33,914 bases of DNA. Origin: Companilactobacillus nuruki (lineage in GTDB: Bacteria; Bacillota; Bacilli; Lactobacillales; Lactobacillaceae). Shown piece after piece: positions 6,725-13,870 of the stretch; position 1 is the first letter of the stretch; every line of letters begins with the position of its first letter. The notes below the pieces were generated by a model. The model did not search any database, was not told where the DNA came from, and saw only the letters and a list, made by a program, of their open reading frames with translations. Location: the NCBI RefSeq assembly GCF_002872255.1, contig NZ_NIPR01000009.1:1-33914 (forward strand), in the 5' to 3' direction. Made by a program: the position numbers and the translations under genes.

Positions 6725-9289
6725 TCAAATATAAAAATGTAATAGTTGATACATCAGTGATATTTCGTAATCATTGACCGTAAAATTGTATTTCAATTCA
6801 ATACCTTTAAAAATCGTCCTTGAAACTGAATAAAACTCTTTTTCCTTATCATCATCAAAAGTAACACTGGGATTATCTTGTTTACGTGAATTCACTAACA
6901 TTCGCTCAATCATCAATGATAGATGCATATATAGATTCAATTTTGTTTTACCATCTAATGAAATATCATAATAATCCTGATATTTTTGAGTAATCAGTTG
7001 AACCTCATCAATAACTACATCCGGATTCAAAAACTGTAATCTATCTTTAATCCCTTCAATGGTAAAAAACTTCAACATCTTATTCATTAGTGACTCAATA
7101 TTAGGTTCTTGCTCACCTGAACTTACTAGAAGTTTTTCAAATCGTTCATAACCATCTTTTTCCATGATGTCATAAATATTAATAATATTAATATCCAGAT
7201 TAGTTGTAATATCAGTGGTTGTGACTACAAATTTGGTTTTATCGAAGAACTTTTGTTCATGATTCTCCAAGGTTTGCTTCAAATCTTTATAATCCATCGT
7301 TATTATTTCAAATTTATTTGAAAGCGAATCTAACATCATCCGTTTGATTTCTTCTGACAAACCAACTCCAGACATACAAGAAACAACAATATTAGAAGAA
7401 TCCGATAAGCCTTCATAATATTGGGTTCCAGATGCTAAACCAAACTGATTGGCCGCCTTTGTTATCTGCTTAAAAGAATCATTTCTTTGAATTCTTATCC
7501 CCACATCCAACGCTGTCGCAGTCGTAACATTGTTGATAACTAAGAGTTCACAGTTAGAATATTTTTTTATTTCTGAGAACATTTGTGTCAATGATCCCAT
7601 ATCAAATAGAACAAAGATCCCCTTATGATCGTTATCTTTCTGATTTTTAATATACTTTTGAACATAACGATTAATTTCGTAAATTGATATGTCAATTGGC
7701 ATATCAAAGGCCTCAAAAATATAATTTCCACATAGATTATTAACTACACTCTGAATACTAGTGGCCGTACTATCACCATGGGCAAGAATTATCCCAGTAT
7801 ATTGAACACTTTCAATAAGACTGATTTTGTCTTTAAATAATAAAAACAACCAAGGCGTATTGAATTTTTGAAACTGTTCATCGACATTAATAGATTTTAA
7901 AAATTGTTGATAAATGTACATTGTTCTAGGATAAGTTTCTTCGAAGTTCTTAAACATCTTGTCCATGTTAAATTTATTATTTTGAACAAAATAGTAAATA
8001 GATATTCCAAAACACAGTTGCTCAAACTCGCTATAAGACAATTGTAATTTGATTCCGTATTTTTTATTAAGTACATCCTTGATTCCTGAATCAACTTTAG
8101 TTTTGATCGAATCAATTAAACTTGTATCTTTTAAATATTGAACCTCTCTTAAAAATTTCATCAGTAAGAGAATGTGATCCGAAATATCCTTGTTGTTACC
8201 AATATCCATAACTAGTTCTTCATGCAATCTCTGTAGTAATTTATATTCTGAATCTTTAATAGGTGCATAGTTATTAACATCAAATTCCTTATTAATTACT
8301 ACACAATTGTCTTCTACAGCATCATGCCCAATATAGATATCTTTGGCATAAGAATTATCAGTATATGCTGAAGCACAGAGCAACTTCACAGAATTTTCTA
8401 CTGCTCCAATATTTCCCGGAGCATCATTTTTAGTTAATCTTTCAATCACCGAATTTTCCACATGCAGTTGTCGCTCGGTCCTTCTAGCTTCTTCTTTAAA
8501 TGCATTGAATATCAATGACAAACGCTCTGTTAACGGTCTATCTTTAAAGGCAGGCAACGCAACATTTAGTGGAACTCTTCTAACAAAAGTTTTTAATAAA
8601 AAGTTATTTAGTTCCTCAGTTGTTGCAAAAATAAATCTAACATTAACTTGATGAGCAGCTTCGTTTTCCCCCAAAGGATAGAATCGACCTGAATCTAATA
8701 ATGAAAATAACTTCTCCTGACTTTCTTTTGGCAAACGATGAACTTCATCTAAGAAAAAGTATCCTTTGTCTGCCTGATCCAGCAATCCCAACGTATCTTC
8801 ATTGGCGCCAGTAAATGCTCCTTTTTTATAACCAAATAATACCGAAGAAAGTAATTCAGGATTATTGGCATAATCAGCAGCATTTAAAGTAATAAATTTG
8901 GCGTCTTTGTCAATTACATGCAGCTTTTTTGCTTCTTCATAAATATTTTTTGCTAGGAAGCTCTTACCAACACCACTAGGACCAGTAATTATCAAGGGAA
9001 AACCATTAGGTGGATAAACAATTGACTCCTGACATTTTTTTACAATTTCCTTTAAGCTGCCAGAATAACCAATTATGTTTTGAAATGGTTGATCTTTTTG
9101 AGCCAGTTTCCAAAGAACCGGACGGCTATTTTGTTTAATTAGTTTCCCATCTTTATATAATTGCGATAAATAAATACTAATAACATTACGACTTAAACCT
9201 ACAGCATTAGCGATTTCTTTAGTATTTACCCAGTCGTTAGAATAATTGTTCTTAATTACTTCATAAACTTTGTCTACTGATTTAACCAT
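6725..9289 (-). CDS. levR: LevR-type sigma-54 activator with PRD and PTS-like domains
   Basis: Transcriptional activator of 854 aa for the adjacent PTS operon. Domains in order: N-terminal HTH (about 20-60, IANAVGLSRNVISIYLSQL); AAA+ domain with Walker A GPSGVGKS (103-110), sigma-54 contact loop GAFTGA (157-162), Walker B GYFFLDE (176-182) and RR finger (237-238); a PRD-like region (about 345-460); an EIIA-Man-like domain with H504 (ILAHGDSTAT); an EIIB-like segment with C638 (VVSCMSGVG); and a terminal PRD2 with H789 (LYMHLSLMIERM). I see no histidine at the usual late position of PRD1 (around CFGISIYYF), so control may rest mainly on H504 and H789 (inference). Start: ATG 9289, with AAGGGAAGAG just upstream; a GTG start at 9310 is possible but gives an atypical N-terminus. 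Known relatives: B. subtilis LevR and Listeria ManR. Confidence 0.95.
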   Translation of the reverse strand: MVKSVDKVYEVIKNNYSNDWVNTKEIANAVGLSRNVISIYLSQLYKDGKLIKQNSRPVLWKLAQKDQPFQNIIGYSGSLKEIVKKCQESIVYPPNGFPLIITGPSGVGKSFLAKNIYEEAKKLHVIDKDAKFITLNAADYANNPELLSSVLFGYKKGAFTGANEDTLGLLDQADKGYFFLDEVHRLPKESQEKLFSLLDSGRFYPLGENEAAHQVNVRFIFATTEELNNFLLKTFVRRVPLNVALPAFKDRPLTERLSLIFNAFKEEARRTERQLHVENSVIERLTKNDAPGNIGAVENSVKLLCASAYTDNSYAKDIYIGHDAVEDNCVVINKEFDVNNYAPIKDSEYKLLQRLHEELVMDIGNNKDISDHILLLMKFLREVQYLKDTSLIDSIKTKVDSGIKDVLNKKYGIKLQLSYSEFEQLCFGISIYYFVQNNKFNMDKMFKNFEETYPRTMYIYQQFLKSINVDEQFQKFNTPWLFLLFKDKISLIESVQYTGIILAHGDSTATSIQSVVNNLCGNYIFEAFDMPIDISIYEINRYVQKYIKNQKDNDHKGIFVLFDMGSLTQMFSEIKKYSNCELLVINNVTTATALDVGIRIQRNDSFKQITKAANQFGLASGTQYYEGLSDSSNIVVSCMSGVGLSEEIKRMMLDSLSNKFEIITMDYKDLKQTLENHEQKFFDKTKFVVTTTDITTNLDINIINIYDIMEKDGYERFEKLLVSSGEQEPNIESLMNKMLKFFTIEGIKDRLQFLNPDVVIDEVQLITQKYQDYYDISLDGKTKLNLYMHLSLMIERMLVNSRKQDNPSVTFDDDKEKEFYSVSRTIFKGIELKYNFTVNDYEISLMYQLLHFYI

Positions 9290-9302
9290 ATTCTCTTCCC
9301 TT

Positions 9303-9395
9303 TTAAGCACTAATTAGTAAATTAAGCATTATTTATATTTGGAAAATCATTTATTTCCAGTTTAACTGTCTTTAATTAGTTAAGCACTAACTTTA
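9303..9395. promoter_or_regulatory. Repeated TTAAGCACT motifs in the levR upstream region
   Basis: TTAAGCACTAA occurs at 9303-9313 and at 9380-9390, with a weaker copy TTAAGCATT at 9322. The 9380 copy extends to TTAAGCACTAACTTTA, matching 15 of 16 bases with the arm of the palindrome in front of the PTS operon (6708-6723). A TGGAAA-N8-TTTCCA inverted repeat lies between them at 9340-9359. These are candidate binding sites for LevR itself or for another regulator of both units. The function is inferred from repetition only. Confidence 0.5.
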
Positions 9396-9438
9396 TTTTT
9401 TAAAATTCAAAAATACTGCTTTCTATAAAAACATAGGA

Positions 9439-9444
9439 TATAAT
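9439..9444 (+). promoter_or_regulatory. Probable -10 element of the cation ATPase gene
   Basis: Perfect TATAAT, 53 bases before the ATG, in a 208-base divergent intergenic region. No good TTGACA box is found 16-18 bases upstream. It is flanked by a GGATA...TATCC inverted repeat (9437-9456) that could be an operator. Confidence 0.5.
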
Positions 9445-9497
9445 TTCATTGGTATCCCATCATGAGGATAAATAAACCTAAATATTAGGAGGAAAAT

Positions 9498-12233
9498 ATG
9501 CAAGACGAAAAGACTTATCCAGATTCATCCGAAAATACTGATTCGGATCACGTCCCGATACGCCACGAAAAAAGAATTTGGCAACTCAATGAGGAAGATT
9601 TAACAAATCTTTATCAAACCGACGCTGAAGATGGATTAAGTGAAAATGAATATTCTAAACGATTAACTCAAAATGGCAAAAATGAATTAGAGGTCAAAAA
9701 AACCTCGAAATTAGTACAGTTCATTAAACAATTCAATAACAGTATTATCTATATTTTGGCTGCAGCTGCAATCATGACATTCCTAATGCATCGTTATTCC
9801 GATTCGATTGTTATCGGCTTAGTTATCATCTGTAATGCGATCATTGGCTATGTTCAGGAACGACAAGCTGGTAATGCATTAGAGAAAATTCGCGAAATGT
9901 TAGTTTCAAAAAATTTTGTCTTCCGCGATGGCGAAAAATTAGAGGTCGATGCTCGTGATCTTGTTGTCGGTGATTTAGTTAACCTAGAGGCTGGTGATGC
10001 TGTTCCTGCCGATATCCGATTGATTTCAGCCGATAACTTAAGTGTCCAAGAATCTGTTTTGACCGGTGAGACCAACCCTGTAGAAAAAATCGAAGAACCC
10101 ATCTCTGAAAGCAGTTTGCCTTTGGCCGAGCGCAAAAATATGGTTTATGCCTCAACCGCTGTCACAAGTGGTTCTGGTATGGGTATCGTTGTTGCGACAG
10201 CTGGAAATACAGAAATTGGTAAAATTCAAGATTCTGTTGAAACTGTCAAAGAACGTCCCACTCCTTTAATGAGAAATCTAAATTCATTAGGTTTCGGTCT
10301 ATCAATTGCTATCGTGATTGCAGCAGTTATTTTATTCATCATTGGTTATTTCTTAGATACATATAGCTTACCAACATTGTTGGTTTCCGTTATTACAATG
10401 GTTGTCGGATCAATGCCCGAAGGTCTTCCTGCAAGTACCTCAGTTGTTTTAGCTATGGGTACAAGGAAAATGACTAAACGTAATGTGATCGTAAAATCAT
10501 TGCCAGCTGTTGAGACACTTGGTGCCGTTGATATTGTTAATACTGACAAAACTGGTACATTAACTAAAAACGAAATGACCGTTAAAAAAGTCATCACGCC
10601 TGAACATAGCTTTGATGTAACTGGTGTTGGTTACTCCGATGGTGGAGTTAATTTTGACGGTGAATTACAGTTAAATGGACAAAAAATTAATTGGCATTCA
10701 GACAAAAATATGCAATGGTTAGTTAATATTGCTGGCCAGACCACTGACGCCCAATTGCATTTTGAAAATAATCGCTGGGAATTAAACGGTGAACCAACTG
10801 ATGGTGCTTTAACCACCCTATATCGGAAAATGACTGGTGTTGACCCTGAAGTAGATGAAATCGATTCTCTACCATTTGATTCCGCCTTTAGATATTCTGC
10901 TCGTCTAGCTAACTTAAATAATCAAAGAGTCTTAATGGTTAAGGGTTCTCCTCATACAATTATTGATTTGAGTAATCAACGAACTGATTCTAATTATTGG
11001 GATCAACAAATAAAAGCTTTAACTACTGATGGATTACGAGTTGTAGCACTAGCCTATAAAATTGTCGATTCTTCAGTAAATAATATTGAAAAAAATGAGA
11101 TTAAAGACTTAACACTAGCTGGTATGGTGGGAATTATTGATCCACCAAGAGAAGAAGCTCGTAAATCGATTCACGAATTACGTATGGCTGGTATCAAAGT
11201 AAAAATGATAACTGGTGATCATCCAGATACTGCAACCGCAATTGCCAATAAATTAGATTTGGATTCAGTAGTAAAAGCTATTACTGGTCCTGAAATCGAT
11301 GCTATGTCTGATGACGAGTTAAAAGATAAAATCGATGACTACAACGTCTTTGCTAGAACTACTCCGGCCAACAAGTTAAGAATCGTTCGTGCTCAGCAAG
11401 CCAATGATCATGTTGTTTCAATGACTGGTGATGGTGTTAATGATGCCCCAGCCCTAAAACAAGCTGATATCGGTGTGGCTATGGGTATAAAAGGTACTGA
11501 GGTTGCCAAAGAATCAGCTGATATGGTTTTAGCTGACGACGATTTTGCCGATATTGTTGTGGCTGTTCGTGAAGGTCGTCATGTATTTGACAATATTCGT
11601 AAAACAATTCGTTTCCTTTTACCAACAAGTTTTGCTGAAGGTTTAATTGCTGTGATCAGTATCCTCTTAGGCCAAGATTTACCACTTTATCCTGCTCAAT
11701 TGCTTTGGATCAATATGGTTTCAGCCTTAACAATTCAATTTGCTTTCATCTTTGAACCACCAGAAGCCGGAATTATGGCTCGTGGTCCAAGAAATGTAAA
11801 AGCTGGATTATTAACGAAATTAGATACTTTTGAAATAGTTTACGTCTCCGCCTTAATCTCAGGTCTCGGTATTTGGGCCTTTGATTCTCTAACGAGTCGT
11901 GGTCTACCTGAGGTTGTCGGAAGCACAATGGCTTTGAACATCATTATCTTTGGTAAGATTTTCTACCTATTTAATTTAAGAAATGATCACCCTGTTATTT
12001 CCAAATTTTTCTTCCAGAATAAAATGGCCTTTTATATCATTGCCATTTTGATTGTTCTACAAATGGGAATTATTTACTTACCATTTATGCAAGACATTTT
12101 CCATACTACAAGTATTAATTTCTACTATGGTTGGTTGATTCCTATTCTAGCCGGCTGTATTGTTCTACTAGTAACTGAAATAGGTAAATTTATTCGTTTC
12201 CGTTTGCTTAAAGGTGTTACAAGAGATTTTTAA
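9498..12233 (+). CDS. P2-type cation-transporting ATPase
   Basis: Membrane ion pump of 911 aa. Seen: N-terminal cation-ATPase domain (about 25-95), actuator motif TGET (189-192), M4 motif PEGLP (307-311), phosphorylation motif DKTGTLT with D350, nucleotide-binding KGSP (482-485), hinge TGDGVNDAPAL (643-653) and C-terminal membrane helices. These place it with the Ca2+/Na+/K+ P2 pumps. In M5 the Glu corresponding to SERCA E771 is kept (E714, SFAEGL). In M6 the usual N-x-x-x-D is N-M-V-S-A (N739 to A743), so the Asp that binds Ca2+ in SERCA is missing. The transported ion is therefore uncertain. RBS AGGAGG 7 nt before the ATG. Single-gene unit ending in a long-stem terminator. Confidence 0.93.
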   Translation: MQDEKTYPDSSENTDSDHVPIRHEKRIWQLNEEDLTNLYQTDAEDGLSENEYSKRLTQNGKNELEVKKTSKLVQFIKQFNNSIIYILAAAAIMTFLMHRYSDSIVIGLVIICNAIIGYVQERQAGNALEKIREMLVSKNFVFRDGEKLEVDARDLVVGDLVNLEAGDAVPADIRLISADNLSVQESVLTGETNPVEKIEEPISESSLPLAERKNMVYASTAVTSGSGMGIVVATAGNTEIGKIQDSVETVKERPTPLMRNLNSLGFGLSIAIVIAAVILFIIGYFLDTYSLPTLLVSVITMVVGSMPEGLPASTSVVLAMGTRKMTKRNVIVKSLPAVETLGAVDIVNTDKTGTLTKNEMTVKKVITPEHSFDVTGVGYSDGGVNFDGELQLNGQKINWHSDKNMQWLVNIAGQTTDAQLHFENNRWELNGEPTDGALTTLYRKMTGVDPEVDEIDSLPFDSAFRYSARLANLNNQRVLMVKGSPHTIIDLSNQRTDSNYWDQQIKALTTDGLRVVALAYKIVDSSVNNIEKNEIKDLTLAGMVGIIDPPREEARKSIHELRMAGIKVKMITGDHPDTATAIANKLDLDSVVKAITGPEIDAMSDDELKDKIDDYNVFARTTPANKLRIVRAQQANDHVVSMTGDGVNDAPALKQADIGVAMGIKGTEVAKESADMVLADDDFADIVVAVREGRHVFDNIRKTIRFLLPTSFAEGLIAVISILLGQDLPLYPAQLLWINMVSALTIQFAFIFEPPEAGIMARGPRNVKAGLLTKLDTFEIVYVSALISGLGIWAFDSLTSRGLPEVVGSTMALNIIIFGKIFYLFNLRNDHPVISKFFFQNKMAFYIIAILIVLQMGIIYLPFMQDIFHTTSINFYYGWLIPILAGCIVLLVTEIGKFIRFRLLKGVTRDF

Positions 12234-12260
12234 ACTGCTAAACTCTCTTAAATAGATTAA

Positions 12261-12327
12261 AAATAGTCTGTATTGATATCAATTATGTTATTTCTCAAAC
12301 ATTTTTGACAATCAATACAGACTATTT
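12261..12327. terminator. Long-stem bidirectional terminator
   Basis: A perfect 17-bp stem (AAATAGTCTGTATTGAT, 12261-12277, with its complement at 12311-12327) encloses an unusually large loop of about 33 bases. It lies between the convergent ATPase (+) and RNase HI (-) genes and has T-rich flanks. Confidence 0.75.
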
Positions 12328-12346
12328 ATTTTGGTTTCAAATCAAA

Positions 12347-13036
12347 CTACATTTTATCCATTGTTTCATTTAATAGCTCATCAACTCGATTATTGCCAAC
12401 ATTAGTCGCATGTCCTTTAGTCCATTCAAAAGTTTTATTAGTAACTGTTGGTAATAGTTTATCCAATTCTTTCCATAATTCTACATTAACAGGAACACTA
12501 CCATCAGCCTTTTTATAACCTCGTTTTCTCCATCCTGCTAACCAATTTTTAGTAATTGCATTTAGCACATATTGAGAATCTAAGACAAATATCGTATTTT
12601 GTTGATTGATTTTTAGCTCATTTAATCGAATAATACTTTGAATCAGGCCCATTATCTCCATGCGATTATTGGTTGCTCCAAATTCACCACCAGTTCCTTC
12701 ATAAGTTTGGTCGTGATTGCTGATATGATAGGCCCAGGCGGCTTTATCGGTTGTTTTTACATGACCACCTTTATAATTTCCATGATTTCTAGAGCCACCA
12801 TCAGTGTAAACCACTACGTCATAATCATTAATATCAGAAACTTTTGGCTTATTATTTTTCTTAGTTACTGGCTTGCTGTAAGAATCACTACCTTCTAAAA
12901 AGGCTTGAGCCTGGGATTTATCGGTAAAACTTTTATACCTTGCACCGGTGAAACCATCAACTTGAGCCTTACATTCAGGCCATGTTAAATAGATTCCTGG
13001 CTTCTTGCCACGTCGTACTGCATAATATTTTTGCAA
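12347..13036 (-). CDS. rnhA: Ribonuclease HI with N-terminal RNA/DNA-hybrid binding domain
   Basis: Cytosolic enzyme of 229 aa that cleaves the RNA strand of RNA-DNA hybrids. Seen: an N-terminal viroplasmin-type hybrid-binding domain (YYAVRRGKKPGIYLTWPECKAQVDGFTGARYKSF, split here as 4-17 and 18-37), a low-complexity linker (50-70), and the catalytic domain with the four acidic residues D79 (YTDGGSRNHG), E127 (NNRMEIMGL), D153 (VLDSQYV) and D219 (NNRVDELLN), plus H209 (TKGHA). The domain order matches eukaryote-type RNase H1 proteins common in Firmicutes. Start: TTG at 13036 with GAGG 8 nt upstream. It is divergent from the hydrolase gene at 13106, and their promoters share about 70 bases. 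Confidence 0.95.
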   Translation of the reverse strand: MQKYYAVRRGKKPGIYLTWPECKAQVDGFTGARYKSFTDKSQAQAFLEGSDSYSKPVTKKNNKPKVSDINDYDVVVYTDGGSRNHGNYKGGHVKTTDKAAWAYHISNHDQTYEGTGGEFGATNNRMEIMGLIQSIIRLNELKINQQNTIFVLDSQYVLNAITKNWLAGWRKRGYKKADGSVPVNVELWKELDKLLPTVTNKTFEWTKGHATNVGNNRVDELLNETMDKM

Positions 13037-13077
13037 TTGTCATACCTCATTTGGTTAAAATTTCTCAACAATAATTA

Positions 13078-13083
13078 TATAAT
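13078..13083 (+). promoter_or_regulatory. Probable -10 element of the hydrolase-YhgE-peptidase operon
   Basis: Perfect TATAAT 22 bases before the ATG at 13106. TTAAAA (13055-13060) at a 17-base spacing is a weak -35 candidate. Confidence 0.5.
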
Positions 13084-13105
13084 AATATGTTGTTGGGGTG
13101 AATTT

Positions 13106-13861
13106 ATGAAAAATGGACAATGGCCGATTTTCTACATCCACGGATTTCGTGGAGGAGATTATACGACTGAAAAAATGATTGAGTCTGCTTTAGACTGTAA
13201 TGGTAAACAAAAAGATCAATTTTTGAAAGCAATAATCAATTGGCGTGGAAAAATCACTTATGAGGGAACTTGGACTGATGATGAACATCCCATTGTCCAA
13301 GTCGTTTTCCAAAACAAATGGGTTGGCAGTAACCAAATGGCTTATTGGTTGGTCAAACTACTATTTGATTTACGCTTAAAACATGAATTTACTACATATG
13401 ATGCTATCGGTCATTCTTTGGGTGCGGTCGCTTTAGTTTTACTCAATATACGAGAAAAAATGCGTTCTTATATGCCACGACTAAAAAAATTGGTTCTTAT
13501 TGCAGGACCATTCAATGGAATTTTAGGTTTGGGAGATCTTCCCAACATCAATCGTCTAAAACCTGATGGACGACCTGCTTTTATGAGTCCTACTTATTTT
13601 AGAATTTTTATAAATCGCAACAACGTTTCGGATGATTTGAGGGTTCTGAATATCTATGGAAACGTTGGCGACCATTCCAATAGTGACAAATATATTTCCG
13701 TTACATCGGCTAAATCGATTTCCTATATTCTAAAGCCTCGGGCTAAGGAATATAGTGAATATTATATGAAAGGTTCAAACGCTGAACATTCAATGCTTCA
13801 CGACGATTCTGAAATCCTAGATACCGTCAATGGTTTTATTTACTATAATCCGTTATCATAA
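13106..13861 (+). CDS. Alpha/beta hydrolase, DUF915 family
   Basis: Predicted serine hydrolase of 251 aa. Seen: the oxyanion-side motif FYIHGFRGG (9-17), nucleophile elbow GHSLGA with S104 (102-107), candidate acid D189 or D194 (GNVGDHSNSDKYIS) and candidate base H228 or H232 (AEHSMLHDD). This pattern and length fit the DUF915 lipase-like family of Firmicutes, whose natural substrates are unknown. No N-terminal signal peptide is seen with this start, so it is probably cytosolic or loosely membrane-associated. Start ATG 13106 with GGGGTG 5-6 nt upstream; an in-frame extension to 13031 would overlap the RNase H start and has no RBS. First gene of a four-gene run, 9 bases before the YhgE gene. 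Confidence 0.88.
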   Translation: MKNGQWPIFYIHGFRGGDYTTEKMIESALDCNGKQKDQFLKAIINWRGKITYEGTWTDDEHPIVQVVFQNKWVGSNQMAYWLVKLLFDLRLKHEFTTYDAIGHSLGAVALVLLNIREKMRSYMPRLKKLVLIAGPFNGILGLGDLPNINRLKPDGRPAFMSPTYFRIFINRNNVSDDLRVLNIYGNVGDHSNSDKYISVTSAKSISYILKPRAKEYSEYYMKGSNAEHSMLHDDSEILDTVNGFIYYNPLS

Positions 13862-13870
13862 CGTTATATA

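Noticed and set aside
9310-9420. A sigma-54 promoter in front of levR
   Set aside because: No TGGCAC-N5-TTGC match on the minus strand; only a TGGAAA box with a TATAAA at 16 bases, a weak sigma-A candidate.
12261-12327. Long-stem hairpin as a small RNA or transposon end
   Set aside because: Its place between two convergent genes and its T-rich flanks fit a terminator, and no matching copy or target duplication is seen.
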